This document shows positions 28,633 through 37,990 of a DNA stretch of 64,000 bases, piece after piece; the first letter of the stretch is position 1; each line of letters begins with the position of its first letter. This stretch comes from Thalassorhabdomicrobium marinisediminis. Lineage in GTDB: Bacteria; Pseudomonadota; Alphaproteobacteria; Rhodobacterales; Rhodobacteraceae. Under the pieces are notes generated by a model. The model did not search any database and was not told the origin of the DNA. It worked only from the letters and a program-made list of their open reading frames with translations. The translations under genes were made by a program, and so were the position numbers. Location of the stretch: assembly GCF_003072065.1 (NCBI RefSeq), contig NZ_QCYG01000004.1, forward strand, positions 248,001 to 312,000, in the 5' to 3' direction.

Positions 28633-30507
28633 TCAGCCGACCTTACGCATCCCCAACACCCGCGCCCGTTTGCGCGGATCGTTGTCAAACAGGCTCGCCA
28701 ACTGTTCCGTCATCGCACCGGCCAGCTGTTCCACGTCCGTGATCGTCACCGCGCGGTCGTAATAGCGGGTCACGTCATGGCCGATGCCGATGGCGACGAG
28801 TTCGACCGCGCGGCGTTTCTCGACCATGGCGATCACGTCGCGCAGGTGTTTCTCGAGGTAGTTCGCAGGGTTCACCGACAGGGTGGAATCATCCACCGGC
28901 GCGCCGTCGGAAATCACCATCAGCACCTTGCGGGCCTCGGGGCGGGTGGCCAGACGCCGGTGCGCCCATTCCAGCGCTTCGCCGTCGATGTTCTCCTTGA
29001 GCAACCCCTCTTTCATCATCAGACCAAGGTTGTCGCGACTGCGCCGCCAAGGGGCGTCGGCGCTCTTGTAGATGATGTGGCGCAGGTCATTGAGGCGGCC
29101 GGGCTGTTGCGGGCGCCCCTCGGCCAGCCATTCCTCGCGGCTCAGCCCGCCTTTCCAGGCTTTCGTGGTGAACCCGAGGATTTCGACCTTCACCGAACAC
29201 CGTTCAAGCGTCCGTGCCAGGATATCGGCGCAGATCGCGGCGATGGAAATCGGACGGCCCCGCATGGAGCCAGAATTGTCGAGAAGAAGCGTCACGCAGG
29301 TGTCGCGGAACTCGGTGTCCTGTTCGACCTTGAAGGACAGCGGCGTGGTCGGGTTCGCCACCACCCGCGCCAAACGCCCCGCGTCGAGAATGCCTTCTTC
29401 CTGATCGAACGACCACGACCGGTTCTGCTGCGCCTGCAAGCGTCGCTGCAACTTGTTCGCCAGACGTGAGACCGCACCCTTCAACGGCTCAAGCTGCTGG
29501 TCGAGGTAGGCCCGCAGCCGTTCCAGCTCGGCCGGTTCCGCCAGCTCCTCGGCGCCGATTTCCTCATCGTGTTCAGTGGTATAGACGATATAGTTCGGGT
29601 CCGCGTCCGAGATGGGCTGCGGGGCGGGGGGCTCCATCGGGGCCTCGCCGTCGGGCATCTCGGCCTCTTCGGCCATGTCGCTCTCGGCGGTGTCATCCAT
29701 CGAGACCTGCGCCTCGGCGGTGTCCTGCTGTTCTTCCTGCGACTGTTCGGGGGTGCCTTCGGTCTCGTCCTCGTCGCCGTCGTCCTCACCTGTGGACTCG
29801 GGCTCTTGATCCTCTTCGTCCGAGGCCTCCGCCTCGTCTTCGTCGTCGCCCATGTCGTCCGGATCGTCGCCCAGCTGGTCGCCGTAGCCCATATCGGCGA
29901 TGACTTGACGGGCGAACTTGGCGAAGGCGGTCTGATCCTCAAGGGTGTCTTCCAACCCTTCCAGCGTGCCGCCCGCGTTGTCCTCGATGAACCCGCGCCA
30001 CAGGTCCATCACATTGGCCGCACCGCGCGGCATGTCGCGGCCCGTGGCCATGTGGCGGATCAGATAGCCCGCCGCGGTCGCCAGCGGCGCTTCGGAGGCG
30101 TCCTTGATCTGGTCATAGCCCTTGCGCAGCGCCTCATTGCCGATCTTGGCGTCGATGTTGCCCGCCGTGCCCGGCATGTGCCGCGCGCCCACAGCCTCGA
30201 CCCGCGCATTCTCCATCGCGGTGTAAAGGTCCTGCGCCATCTGCCCCTGCGGCATGTATTTCGCGGCGACGCCCGCGTCGTGGTATTTGTGGCGCAGGGC
30301 ATAGGCATCCGCCGTCCCGCGCGCGATCAACACCTCGTCCCGCGTCATCCGGCGGCTCACCTGCGGCAGGCGCACGGTCTCGGCCGTCGCCCCCGGAGGG
30401 TCGACGGTAAAGCTGACCGTCAACTCCGGATCGTCCGCCATGACCTTCGTGGCCTCGGCAAGCGCCTTCTTGAACGGATCGGCTGGGTTGTCGCTGGGTT
30501 TGCTCAT
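28633..30507 (-). CDS. cobT: Aerobic cobaltochelatase subunit CobT
   Basis: Subunit of the CobNST complex, which inserts cobalt into hydrogenobyrinic acid a,c-diamide in the aerobic cobalamin pathway. It has 624 residues. The N-terminal half carries a strongly acidic stretch (roughly residues 205-280, rich in Glu and Asp), and the C-terminal half is a von Willebrand A-type domain with the metal-site motif [11 protein letters not shown] near residue 415. CobT works with the AAA+ protein CobS, whose gene is immediately upstream with a 10-base gap. The large subunit CobN is not in this window. Confidence 0.95.
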   Translation of the reverse strand: MSKPSDNPADPFKKALAEATKVMADDPELTVSFTVDPPGATAETVRLPQVSRRMTRDEVLIARGTADAYALRHKYHDAGVAAKYMPQGQMAQDLYTAMENARVEAVGARHMPGTAGNIDAKIGNEALRKGYDQIKDASEAPLATAAGYLIRHMATGRDMPRGAANVMDLWRGFIEDNAGGTLEGLEDTLEDQTAFAKFARQVIADMGYGDQLGDDPDDMGDDEDEAEASDEEDQEPESTGEDDGDEDETEGTPEQSQEEQQDTAEAQVSMDDTAESDMAEEAEMPDGEAPMEPPAPQPISDADPNYIVYTTEHDEEIGAEELAEPAELERLRAYLDQQLEPLKGAVSRLANKLQRRLQAQQNRSWSFDQEEGILDAGRLARVVANPTTPLSFKVEQDTEFRDTCVTLLLDNSGSMRGRPISIAAICADILARTLERCSVKVEILGFTTKAWKGGLSREEWLAEGRPQQPGRLNDLRHIIYKSADAPWRRSRDNLGLMMKEGLLKENIDGEALEWAHRRLATRPEARKVLMVISDGAPVDDSTLSVNPANYLEKHLRDVIAMVEKRRAVELVAIGIGHDVTRYYDRAVTITDVEQLAGAMTEQLASLFDNDPRKRARVLGMRKVG

Positions 30508-30517
30508 GATGACCTGC

Positions 30518-31507
30518 TTACCCGAGGCTCAGGCTCGCGGCGCTTTCGGGCAGTTCCTCGTCAAAGCAGCGCTGGTAGAATTCGGCCACGGTCTGGCGTT
30601 CCAGCTCGTCGCATTTGTTCAGGAAGGACAGCCGGAAGGCATAGCCCACGTCCTGGAAGATGCGCGTGTTCTCGGCCCAGGCGATGACGGTGCGGGGCGA
30701 CATGACGGTGCTAAGGTCGCCGTTCATGAAGGCCGTGCGGGTCAGATCGGCAACAGTCACCATCTGGCTGACCATCTTGCGGCCCTTGTCGGTGTTGAAG
30801 GTCGGTGCCTTGGACAGCACGATGGCGGTTTCCGCGTCGTGGCTGAGATAGTTCAACGTCGCCACCAGCGACCAACGGTCCATCTGCGCCTGGTTGATCT
30901 GCTGGGTGCCGTGATAGAGGCCCGTCGTGTCCCCGAGACCAACGGTGTTAGCCGTAGCGAACAGGCGGAAATAGGGGTTCGGGGTGATGATCTCGTTCTG
31001 GTCCATCAGCGTGAGCTTGCCGTCGGTTTCAAGCACGCGCTGGATCACGAACATCACATCGGCGCGGCCCGCGTCGTATTCGTCGAACACGATGGCGACC
31101 GGGTTGCGCAGGGCCCAAGGCAGGATTCCTTCATGAAATTCAGTCACCTGCACGCCGTCGCGCAGCTTGATCGCATCCTTGCCGATCAGATCAATCCGGC
31201 TGATATGGCTGTCGAGGTTCACCCGCACACAGGGCCAGTTCAGCCGCGCGGCGACCTGTTCGATATGCGTCGATTTACCCGTGCCGTGGTAACCCTGAAC
31301 CATGACACGGCGATTGTAGCCGAAGCCCGCAAGGATCGCCAAGGTCGTGTCGGGATCGAACTTGTAGGTCGGATCAATCGCGGGCACGCGGTCGCTGGTG
31401 CCTTCGGCAAAGGCCTTCACCTTCATGTCGGTGTCGATGCCAAAGACTTCGCGCACGGAAATCTCTTCGGTGGGTTTCATCATCGGGTCGAGGGTGCCGT
31501 CGGCCAT
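30518..31507 (-). CDS. cobS: Aerobic cobaltochelatase subunit CobS
   Basis: AAA+ ATPase subunit of the cobaltochelatase that powers cobalt insertion together with CobT and CobN. It has 329 residues, with Walker [14 protein letters not shown] near residue 76 and Walker [14 protein letters not shown] near residue 135, followed by a sensor-1-like [23 protein letters not shown] precedes the ATG. It is the first gene of a minus-strand operon cobS-cobT, probably continuing into the aminopeptidase, and is divergent from the ECF sigma gene. I saw no cobalamin riboswitch upstream. Confidence 0.95.
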   Translation of the reverse strand: MADGTLDPMMKPTEEISVREVFGIDTDMKVKAFAEGTSDRVPAIDPTYKFDPDTTLAILAGFGYNRRVMVQGYHGTGKSTHIEQVAARLNWPCVRVNLDSHISRIDLIGKDAIKLRDGVQVTEFHEGILPWALRNPVAIVFDEYDAGRADVMFVIQRVLETDGKLTLMDQNEIITPNPYFRLFATANTVGLGDTTGLYHGTQQINQAQMDRWSLVATLNYLSHDAETAIVLSKAPTFNTDKGRKMVSQMVTVADLTRTAFMNGDLSTVMSPRTVIAWAENTRIFQDVGYAFRLSFLNKCDELERQTVAEFYQRCFDEELPESAASLSLG

Positions 31508-31655
31508 TTAGCTGCCTTTGCTTAACAAGAATTCTTCGGGACTGTTGCTGTTTGACTTGCAACATATAGCGCCCAGCCGCAAGGGGAAGGCCCGCGCCGC
31601 GCTTGCGCCTGCCGTTCGATCTGCCATGGTGGCGGCACAGCGGGCCGAGGTGCGG

Positions 31656-32198
31656 ATGACAACACGAAGCGACATCGAAAAGATGATCCTGCGCGTGGCG
31701 ATGCAGGACCGTGCTGCGTTCGAAGCGCTCTATGCGGCAACCTCTGCGAAACTTTTCGGGATCATCCTGCGTGTCTTAAAGGACCGCGCAGCAGCACAGG
31801 ATGTCTTGCAGGATGTATATTTGCGATTGTGGCAGGGTGGGGCGTCGTCGTTCCGCGCCGGACGGGCCAGTCCGATCACATGGCTGGCCACCGTCGCCCG
31901 CAACCGGGCGATCGACCGGCTGCGCCGGGACCGGCCCGCCACCCCGCTGGATCAGGCCCCCGAGGTGGCCGACAGCGCCAAGGGCCCCGAAGCGCTTGCC
32001 ATTGACGCCTCGGACCGGGCGCGGATCGATGGCTGCCTGGATGAGCTGAAGCCGGATCGGGCGGCCGCCGTGCGTGGCGCCTATCTTGACGGCGACACCT
32101 ACGCCGATCTGGCGGCGCGCCACGATGTGCCGCTCAACACCATGCGAACATGGCTGCGCCGCAGCCTGATGAGTTTGAAAGACTGTTTGACCCGATGA
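31656..32198 (+). CDS. ECF-type RNA polymerase sigma factor
   Basis: A 180-residue sigma factor of the extracytoplasmic-function class. Region 2 is visible as DRAAFEALYAATSAKLFGI followed by AQDVLQDVYLRLW and the ITWLATVARNRAIDRLRR block; region 4 is the helix-turn-helix YADLAARHDVPLNTMRTWLRRSL. Region 3 is absent, as expected for ECF factors. The ATG at 31656 has GAGGTGCGG upstream; the frame is open further upstream, but without similarity. Its stop overlaps the start of the anti-sigma gene by four bases (ATGA). The pairing with an RskA-like protein suggests the SigK/RskA-type ECF group. Confidence 0.92.
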   Translation: MTTRSDIEKMILRVAMQDRAAFEALYAATSAKLFGIILRVLKDRAAAQDVLQDVYLRLWQGGASSFRAGRASPITWLATVARNRAIDRLRRDRPATPLDQAPEVADSAKGPEALAIDASDRARIDGCLDELKPDRAAAVRGAYLDGDTYADLAARHDVPLNTMRTWLRRSLMSLKDCLTR

Positions 32199-32902
32199 CC
32201 GATGCAGACCTGCCATATCAGGACGGCCCCGACGGCGACGAGATGCTCGCCGCCGAGCTGAGCCTTGGTCTGCTGAGCGGAGAGGAGCAGACCCAAGCCG
32301 AACGCCGCGCGCGCACCGATCTGGCCTTTGCCGATCGGGTTGAGGCCTGGGACAAACGGTTTGCCAGCCTGACCGAGGGGATCGCGCCCGTGACGCCGCC
32401 TGCGGGTTTATTCCAACAGATTGAAGCCCGCGCCTATGGCTCCGGCCCCCGCCGCCTGTGGCGTCAGCTTGGCCTGCTGCACGCGGTCTTCGGTGCATTG
32501 GCAGCGGCACTTGTTCTGCTGGTGGCGCTGGACTTCGGCGTGCTTGAGGACCAGCCCGGCCCCACCGCCACGATGACGGCCCAGCTTGCAGCCGAGGATC
32601 GCAGCCTTGTCGTCGCCGCCGCCTATGTAGACGAGGGGGGGCGCCTGTTCGTCGAGCGCCAGATCGGGGAACGTCCGCCCGGCCGCGATCTTGAGCTCTG
32701 GATCATCGTCGGAGAGGCCGCGCCGATCTCGCTTGGTGTCTTGCCGCAGGACCGCCGCATCGCAGAATTCACAGTGCCCGCCGATCTGCGTGCGACGCTT
32801 GGCGACGCGGTCCTTGCGATCACGGATGAACCGATCGGCGGCGCACCGGACGGCACCGCGACGGGGTCGGTTCTGGCCGCCGGTCCGGTCAGCCGGATCT
32901 AG
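32195..32902 (+). CDS. RskA-like anti-sigma factor
   Basis: Membrane-bound anti-sigma factor of 235 residues that probably sequesters the ECF sigma encoded immediately upstream. The N-terminal cytoplasmic part contains the AAELSLGLLSGEEQ helix common in these proteins; I do not see the zinc-binding HxxxCxxC motif. One transmembrane helix lies at about residues 93-113, and the periplasmic part has the LELWIIVGEAAPISLGVLP stretch characteristic of the RskA C-terminal domain. The ATGA overlap with the sigma gene ensures balanced production. Release is presumably by regulated proteolysis or a redox cue; that is inference. Confidence 0.88.
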   Translation: MTDADLPYQDGPDGDEMLAAELSLGLLSGEEQTQAERRARTDLAFADRVEAWDKRFASLTEGIAPVTPPAGLFQQIEARAYGSGPRRLWRQLGLLHAVFGALAAALVLLVALDFGVLEDQPGPTATMTAQLAAEDRSLVVAAAYVDEGGRLFVERQIGERPPGRDLELWIIVGEAAPISLGVLPQDRRIAEFTVPADLRATLGDAVLAITDEPIGGAPDGTATGSVLAAGPVSRI

Positions 32903-32950
32903 CGCTGAGGTCACGCCAGTCTCACAGCGCGGTGAGCCTCTGAAACATCT

Positions 32951-32976
32951 GAAACTCCTGTCGGACCGCATCCGTA
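32951..32976 (+). promoter_or_regulatory. Candidate ECF-type promoter before the fasciclin gene
   Basis: GAAAC (32951-32955) and CGTA (32973-32976) are separated by 17 bases, the general shape of ECF promoters (an AAC-containing -35 and a CGT-containing -10). It lies 60 bases before the fasciclin ATG. I found no second copy of the pattern upstream of the sigma gene itself, so the assignment is tentative. Confidence 0.3.
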
Positions 32977-33036
32977 GCTTCGGGCATCGGGATCGCAATC
33001 AAGCGCCCCAAGATGTTGAACTGACAGGAGCTACTT

Positions 33037-33600
33037 ATGACCCTTAAAACTTTTGCCACCGCCGCGACTGCCCTTGCCCTCACCGCTGGGGCCGCCTTCG
33101 CCGAATCCCATGCCGCGAACCCCATGGTGGGCGGCGCCGAAATGCTGGCCGAAAAGAACATCATCGAGAACGCCGTGAACTCGCCGATCCACACGACCCT
33201 TGTGGCCGCAGTGCAGGCCGCAGGCCTTGTGGAAACGCTTTCCGGTGAGGGCCCCTTCACCGTCTTCGCCCCCACAGATGACGCTTTCGACATGATCGAG
33301 GACGACAGCCTCAACGCGTTGCTGCAGCCGAGCGCCAAGGATCAATTGACCGAGATCCTGACCTGCCACGTTGTGGGCGCCGAAGTCTTCGCTGACGCCA
33401 TCGGCGGCATGATCGCCGATGACGGCGGCGCGCATCCCGTGCCGACCCTTGGCGGCTGCACGCTGATGGCCGAGATGGACGGCGACAACATCACGCTCAC
33501 CGATGAGAACGGCCGCATGGCCACTGTGACCATCGCTGACGTCGATCAGTCCAACGGCGTGATCCACGTGATCGACCGCGTGATGCTGCCCAAGCAGTAA
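33037..33600 (+). CDS. Secreted fasciclin (FAS1) domain protein
   Basis: A 187-residue exported protein. A Sec signal peptide of about 22 residues ends in AAFA, and one FAS1 domain follows. The FAS1 hallmarks are FTVFAPTDDAFDMI and, at the end, DVDQSNGVIHVIDRVMLP. FAS1 proteins are adhesion or stress-related periplasmic or surface proteins; no enzymatic activity is known. It directly follows an ECF sigma/anti-sigma pair and precedes msrB, so it is a likely member of that regulon. CAGGAGCTACTT precedes the ATG. The base composition is like that of its neighbours. Confidence 0.92.
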   Translation: MTLKTFATAATALALTAGAAFAESHAANPMVGGAEMLAEKNIIENAVNSPIHTTLVAAVQAAGLVETLSGEGPFTVFAPTDDAFDMIEDDSLNALLQPSAKDQLTEILTCHVVGAEVFADAIGGMIADDGGAHPVPTLGGCTLMAEMDGDNITLTDENGRMATVTIADVDQSNGVIHVIDRVMLPKQ

Positions 33601-33609
33601 GCGTGACCC

Positions 33610-33645
33610 TGTGACCGGGGGGCTTCGTCTCACCCTTCGGTCACA
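33610..33645 (+). terminator. Hairpin after the fasciclin gene
   Basis: TGTGACCG (33610-33617) can pair with CGGTCACA (33638-33645), with a partly self-pairing loop between. No T-run follows, so it may be a factor-dependent or partial terminator, or simply an mRNA-stabilising 3' hairpin. Confidence 0.4.
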
Positions 33646-33726
33646 AGCCCGTGCGCCGCGCGTAAAACTGTCCCACGCGCGCGGCGCAGGGCCTATGCTC
33701 TTCAGACCACCGCAAAGGAACATCCC

Positions 33727-34191
33727 ATGAACCGTCGCACATTCTCCCTGACCGCTCTTGCCGCCGCCTTTGGCGCAGGGCGCACGATGGCCGCCGAGGG
33801 CCCGTTCGAGGTCACGCGCAGCGAGGCCGAGTGGCGGGCCATGCTGACTGATCTGCAATACCGCGTGATGCGCGAGGAGGCGACCGAGCGGGCCGGATCG
33901 TCACCGCTTGATGCGAACTACGCCGACGGTGTCTATCACTGTCGCGGCTGCGATCAGGCGCTCTATACCTCGGCGCATAAATTCGACAGCGGCACCGGCT
34001 GGCCTTCGTTCTATGACGTGCTGCCCGATGCGATCGGGACGAAGCCCGACAACACGTTGTTCACGACCCGCACGGAATGCCACTGCGACCGCTGCGGCAG
34101 CCATCTGGGGCACATTTTCGACGACGGCCCGCCGCCCACGGGCCTGCGTCATTGTCTGAACGGTGCAAGTCTGGTGTTCCGCGCGGCGTAG
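33727..34191 (+). CDS. msrB: Exported peptide-methionine (R)-S-oxide reductase MsrB
   Basis: Repairs oxidised methionine (the R-sulfoxide) in proteins. It has 154 residues. The N-terminus MNRRTFSLTALAAAFGAG has a twin-arginine followed by a hydrophobic stretch, so Tat export to the periplasm is likely. The MsrB domain has both zinc-binding pairs, CRGC and CDRC, the FDSGTGWPSF block, and the catalytic cysteine in LRHCLNGASLVF. Its place behind an ECF sigma/anti-sigma pair and a FAS1 protein suggests a role in repairing envelope proteins under oxidative stress. Confidence 0.92.
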   Translation: MNRRTFSLTALAAAFGAGRTMAAEGPFEVTRSEAEWRAMLTDLQYRVMREEATERAGSSPLDANYADGVYHCRGCDQALYTSAHKFDSGTGWPSFYDVLPDAIGTKPDNTLFTTRTECHCDRCGSHLGHIFDDGPPPTGLRHCLNGASLVFRAA

Positions 34192-34296
34192 CCACTGTCG
34201 CGGCCTGTGAAACAAACCGTTCGCCAGACTTGCTCCAAGCGCCACACCGGCGCCGCAAAGCGCTGTCAAAATCTCCGTTCAACCGTCGGAGAGCCC

Positions 34297-34830
34297 ATGC
34301 GCCAGTCCCTGCGCCGAGACCGCGAATTTTCCGAAGGCGAACGCGCCCGCGCGTTGGCCTTTTTGGTCGTGGGGATCAGCAGCGCAGGACTTGGGTTTCT
34401 GGCCGTGCTGCGCCTTGAAGGCGCCTCGGTCTTTGACGGGATCAGCGCCTATCAGCTCTGGATCATCGCCGCCTCGGCCCTTGGCGGGCTGGCGGCGCTG
34501 TTCCTGTCCGGGGACCGGATGGGGCAGGCGGGGGTCGCGGGCGCCCTGCGGGGCGTCGCCGGTGCGATCTGGGTCACATTTATCGGCGCGGTGATCGGCG
34601 GCACCCTGTCGCTGCCGCTTTACGGCACCATGTTCGGACCCTTCATCGTTTGCGTGACCCTGCTGGGCGCACCTCTTCTGGCGCTGCTCTGGGCCACGAA
34701 CCTGATCGCGGTGCATATCCTGATGGGGGTCTATCAGCGCGAACGGGATTCCATTTTCGCGGTCGCCGATTCCAAGGCCGTGGACCCGAACGACAGCCTC
34801 ACCGCCCGCTTGCGCGGGCGGCTGGTCTGA
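34297..34830 (+). CDS. Four-helix membrane protein of unknown function
   Basis: A 177-residue protein I do not recognise. Four hydrophobic segments are visible at about residues 18-36, 48-68, 82-106 and 112-142, with a charged N-terminus (RQSLRRDREFSEGER) and a polar C-terminal tail of about 30 residues. The chosen ATG at 34297 follows CGGAGAGCCC; an upstream in-frame extension to 34207 has no helix and is improbable. It may be the last gene of the ECF/msrB group or independent; a 105-base gap separates it from msrB. It is convergent with the J-domain gene. Confidence 0.7.
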   Translation: MRQSLRRDREFSEGERARALAFLVVGISSAGLGFLAVLRLEGASVFDGISAYQLWIIAASALGGLAALFLSGDRMGQAGVAGALRGVAGAIWVTFIGAVIGGTLSLPLYGTMFGPFIVCVTLLGAPLLALLWATNLIAVHILMGVYQRERDSIFAVADSKAVDPNDSLTARLRGRLV

Positions 34831-34836
34831 TCGCGC

Positions 34837-35469
34837 CTAGGTGCGGAAATGTCGGCTGGCCTTGATCTGGTCCCAGGCCCAGACCACTTCGGACAGCTGC
34901 TCTTCCTGTGAGCGGTCGCCGCCGTTCATGTCCGGGTGCAGCACCTTGATCAGCTTCTTGTAAGCCTTGCGCACTTCGGCCTTGGTCCAGTGATCCTTGG
35001 CTTCAAGGATCTCGATGGCCCGGCGTTCGGTCGCGGGCAGCTTGCGGGTCGAGCCGGTGACAGATTTGCCGGGGTTCTGGGTGGCGTTCTGCCCCAGCAC
35101 CTGATGCGGATCGTCGACACCCAGCCGCGCCCAGGCGCGCTGTTCGTCGGATTTGTGGAACGGCTTGGTGCTGCGCTCCCACACGCGATCCTTGCTCTGC
35201 TGGGCGTTGATCTCGGCCTCGGTCGTGCCGTCGAAGAAGTTCCAGCCCAGATTGTATTCGCGCACGTGTTCCTTGCAGAACCAGTAGTAATCATCGAGCA
35301 CATCGGGGTTCTTGGGCGCGCGATACTTGCCCGCCTCTTCGCAGCCGGGCTTCTCGCACACGCGGGTGGACGTCTCGGACGCGCCGGACATCCCGCGTCG
35401 GCCGCGCGGGTTCTTCTTCTTGCTGGCCGAAACCGACATATTAAACCCGAAGGGATCATCTTTATTCAT
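34837..35469 (-). CDS. J-domain (DnaJ-like) co-chaperone with N-terminal cysteine cluster
   Basis: A 210-residue protein with the J-domain at the C-terminus, not the N-terminus: AIEILEAKDHWTKAEVRKAYKKLIKVLHPDMNGGD contains the HPD tripeptide needed to stimulate DnaK. The N-terminal half has CEKPGCEEAGKY and FCKEHV, three cysteines and a histidine that could bind a metal. It lacks the Gly/Phe and zinc-finger regions of true DnaJ. AAAGG lies upstream of the ATG. It is divergent from bolA with 74 bases between them. The client or pathway is unknown. Confidence 0.88.
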   Translation of the reverse strand: MNKDDPFGFNMSVSASKKKNPRGRRGMSGASETSTRVCEKPGCEEAGKYRAPKNPDVLDDYYWFCKEHVREYNLGWNFFDGTTEAEINAQQSKDRVWERSTKPFHKSDEQRAWARLGVDDPHQVLGQNATQNPGKSVTGSTRKLPATERRAIEILEAKDHWTKAEVRKAYKKLIKVLHPDMNGGDRSQEEQLSEVVWAWDQIKASRHFRT

Positions 35470-35543
35470 GGCATTACCTTTCCGACTCGGCCGACAGACT
35501 TTAAACCAAACGGCACAGGATTGAAGGGGCAGGAGTTAAAATA

Positions 35544-35798
35544 ATGAGCATGGAAGCGGAAATTCGCAGAGCGCTTGAGGGGCGGTTTTCGCCAACGTCG
35601 CTGGCGGTCATCAACGAGAGCCATCTGCACGCGGGACATGCGGGCGACGATGGATCGGGCGAGAGTCACTGGCGCATCGAGATGACCGCGCCGGAACTTG
35701 CGGGCGCGTCGCGGATTGCCAAACACCGGGCGATTCATGACGCCCTTGGCCCCGAAATCATCGGTCGCATCCACGCGCTCTCGTTGCAGATCGACTGA
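35544..35798 (+). CDS. bolA: BolA-family protein
   Basis: An 84-residue protein of the BolA/IbaG family, partners of monothiol glutaredoxins in iron-sulfur cluster handling. The family pattern is complete: ESHLHAGH (the invariant histidine region), ESHWRIEM, then ASRIAKHRAIHDALG and GRIHALSLQ near the end. AGGAG lies 8 bases before the ATG at 35544; a second ATG two codons later is possible. It is divergent from the J-domain gene, an association that suggests shared control. Confidence 0.92.
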   Translation: MSMEAEIRRALEGRFSPTSLAVINESHLHAGHAGDDGSGESHWRIEMTAPELAGASRIAKHRAIHDALGPEIIGRIHALSLQID

Positions 35799-35816
35799 CG
35801 GCGGAGCGCGGCGGGC

Positions 35817-36281
35817 TTAGGCGCGCGGCTTTTCGGCGTCCTCGGGCGGTGTGTCCGGTGTCTCGTCCGGTTGCGCATCCGTTTCGCTTAAGTGTTCCGC
35901 ATCGGCCGAGACCTCCTTGGTCTCTGGACGCTCGTGTTCGGCAGGGGGCTGACTGTCGGGGGCATCCGGCGTTTCGGCGACGTCGGTTGCGCCCCCGGCA
36001 CCGCCTGACTGATCCTCGATCAGCCCGGCTGTTGGCGTGTCATCTTCCGGTGCGGGCACCACTCTCTGAAAGACCATCATCGTCTGGAACGTGGTGGTCT
36101 TGCCGGTCAGGCCCTGGCGTTCGTCCATGGGCCACGTGTCCGTGCGCAGATAGGTCCAGCCTTCAGCCGCCTGTTCGTTCATCGCCGTCTGCATCGCATG
36201 GGCGAACTGCGCTTCGGCCCCTTTGACGCCTTTGGCCTTCAGCCCTTTGCGGGGGCAGGGCACGACCTTGTATTCAAACAT
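35817..36281 (-). CDS. DUF4177 domain protein with acidic, proline-rich tail
   Basis: A 154-residue protein. The first 75 residues form a DUF4177-type domain (MFEYKVVPCPRKG, then MNEQAAEGWTYLRTDTWP and TTTFQTMMVFQR). The rest, from about residue 78, is low-complexity and rich in Glu, Asp, Pro and Thr, hence probably disordered. There is no signal peptide or membrane helix. It sits 21 bases downstream of gatB on the same strand's 3' side boundary and may be a separate unit. Function unknown. Confidence 0.75.
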   Translation of the reverse strand: MFEYKVVPCPRKGLKAKGVKGAEAQFAHAMQTAMNEQAAEGWTYLRTDTWPMDERQGLTGKTTTFQTMMVFQRVVPAPEDDTPTAGLIEDQSGGAGGATDVAETPDAPDSQPPAEHERPETKEVSADAEHLSETDAQPDETPDTPPEDAEKPRA

Positions 36282-36302
36282 TCCGAAGACCTTTCAAAAG
36301 CC

Positions 36303-37814
36303 CTAGAGCCCCAGTTTGGCGCTGACCATCTTGTTCACGGCCGCCGGGTTCGCCTTGCCGCCCGTGGCCTTCATCACCTGACCGACGAACCAGCCCGCGA
36401 GTTTCGGGTTGGCCTTGGCCTTTTCCACCTGCGCGGGATTGGCAGCGATGATCTCGTCCACGGCGGCTTCGATGGCGCCGGTGTCTGTGACCTGCTCCAT
36501 GCCTTCGGTCTTCACGATCTCGTCGGGGTCGCGGTCCTGCGTGTAGGCGATGTCAAAAACGTCCTTGGCGATCTTGCCGCTGATCTTGTCGGACTTGATC
36601 AAGGCCACGATCTGGCCCAGCCGCGCGGCGGAAATGGGGCTGTCGTGGATAGTCTTGTCGTCCTTCTTCAGACGGCCGAAAAGCTCGTTAATGACCCAGT
36701 TCGCGGCCAGCTTGCCGTCGGTGCCCGCGGCCACTTCCTCGAAGAAGGCGGCGTTGGTCACATCGGCGGTCAGCACGCTTGCGTCATAGTCGCTCAGGCC
36801 GAAATCCTTGATGAACCGCGCCTTTTTCTCGTCCGGAAGCTCGGGCAAAGAGGCTTCGATGTCATCCACCCAGGCCTGCTCGATCTCAAGCGGGAGGAGG
36901 TCGGGATCGGGGAAGTAGCGATAATCATGCGCCTCTTCCTTGGAGCGCATCGACCGCGTCTCGTTCTTGTCGGGATCGTAAAGGCGGGTTTCCTGCGTGA
37001 TTGCGCCGCCATCCTCAAGAATGGCGATCTGGCGCCGTGCCTCGTGGTAAATCGCCGCCTGAATGAACCGCATGGAGTTCATGTTCTTGATCTCGCAGCG
37101 GGTGCCAAGGTGACCGAAATCGCCAGTCTCCTGAAACTTTTCGTAATCGCCGGGACGACAGACCGAAACGTTCACGTCCGCGCGCAGGTTGCCGTTTTGC
37201 ATGTTGCCGTCGCAGGTGCCCAGATAGCGCATGATCTGGCGCAGCTTGCCCACGTAAGCGGCGGCCTCCTCCGGCCCGCGAATGTCCGGGAAGCTCACGA
37301 TCTCCATCAAGGCGACGCCGGTGCGGTTGAGGTCCACGAAGGACATCGCCGGGTCCATGTCGTGGATCGACTTGCCCGCATCCTGCTCAAGGTGGATGCG
37401 CTCAATCCGGACGTTGCGCGCCGTGCCGTCGCCCATCTCGACCAGCACCTCACCAGTGCCGACGATGGGATGGTAAAGCTGGCTGATCTGATAGCCCTGC
37501 GGCAGGTCCGGATAGAAATAGTTCTTCCGGTCAAACGCCGACGTCAGGTTGATCTGCGCTTTCAGCCCAAGGCCCGTCTTGACCGCAGAGGCCACACACT
37601 CTTCGTTGATCACCGGCAGCATCCCGGGCATGCCCGCGTCGACGAACGCCACGTTGCTGTTGGGCTCGGCTCCGAACTGGGTCGACGCGCCCGAGAACAG
37701 CTTGGCCTTGGTCGCCACCTGCGCGTGGACCTCAAGCCCGATCACAAGCTCCCAATCGCCGGTGGCTCCGGCGATCGTCTTAGGCTTCGGGCTGTCGTAG
37801 GTCAGGTCAAGCAT
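36303..37814 (-). CDS. gatB: Aspartyl/glutamyl-tRNA amidotransferase subunit B
   Basis: Subunit of the GatCAB complex that converts Glu-tRNA(Gln) (and Asp-tRNA(Asn)) to the amidated form. It has 503 residues, normal for the family. Hallmarks are the N-terminal [22 protein letters not shown], then [30 protein letters not shown] and [14 protein letters not shown]-like [15 protein letters not shown]; the C-terminal half holds the tail and Yqey-type domain. The start at 37814 (MLDLTYDS) is chosen; the frame is open to 38012, but that part has no similarity and overlaps the divergent transglycosylase. gatA and gatC are not in this window. Confidence 0.96.
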   Translation of the reverse strand: MLDLTYDSPKPKTIAGATGDWELVIGLEVHAQVATKAKLFSGASTQFGAEPNSNVAFVDAGMPGMLPVINEECVASAVKTGLGLKAQINLTSAFDRKNYFYPDLPQGYQISQLYHPIVGTGEVLVEMGDGTARNVRIERIHLEQDAGKSIHDMDPAMSFVDLNRTGVALMEIVSFPDIRGPEEAAAYVGKLRQIMRYLGTCDGNMQNGNLRADVNVSVCRPGDYEKFQETGDFGHLGTRCEIKNMNSMRFIQAAIYHEARRQIAILEDGGAITQETRLYDPDKNETRSMRSKEEAHDYRYFPDPDLLPLEIEQAWVDDIEASLPELPDEKKARFIKDFGLSDYDASVLTADVTNAAFFEEVAAGTDGKLAANWVINELFGRLKKDDKTIHDSPISAARLGQIVALIKSDKISGKIAKDVFDIAYTQDRDPDEIVKTEGMEQVTDTGAIEAAVDEIIAANPAQVEKAKANPKLAGWFVGQVMKATGGKANPAAVNKMVSAKLGL

Positions 37815-37990
37815 GGCTGGGCTCCGGCGTTGAATTTCACGGTCTGAATAGGGCCAAGCCGTGCGGGCTTCAAGCGGCGCGGTGTCCCGAGGACGGTTGA
37901 ATCTCCCCTCTGGCCCGTCCGTCGCGCGAAAATTCGCCCGCGCGGGCGGGCAGGGGGCCCGCTTTCTTGCCTTTTGCGGAAACACTGGCC

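Noticed and set aside
31508-31655. A cobalamin riboswitch upstream of cobS
   Set aside because: The conserved B12-box pattern is not present on either strand of the short interval.
36198-37847. 549-codon plus-strand open frame opposite gatB
   Set aside because: GatB motifs on the minus strand are complete; the plus-strand product shows no family pattern.
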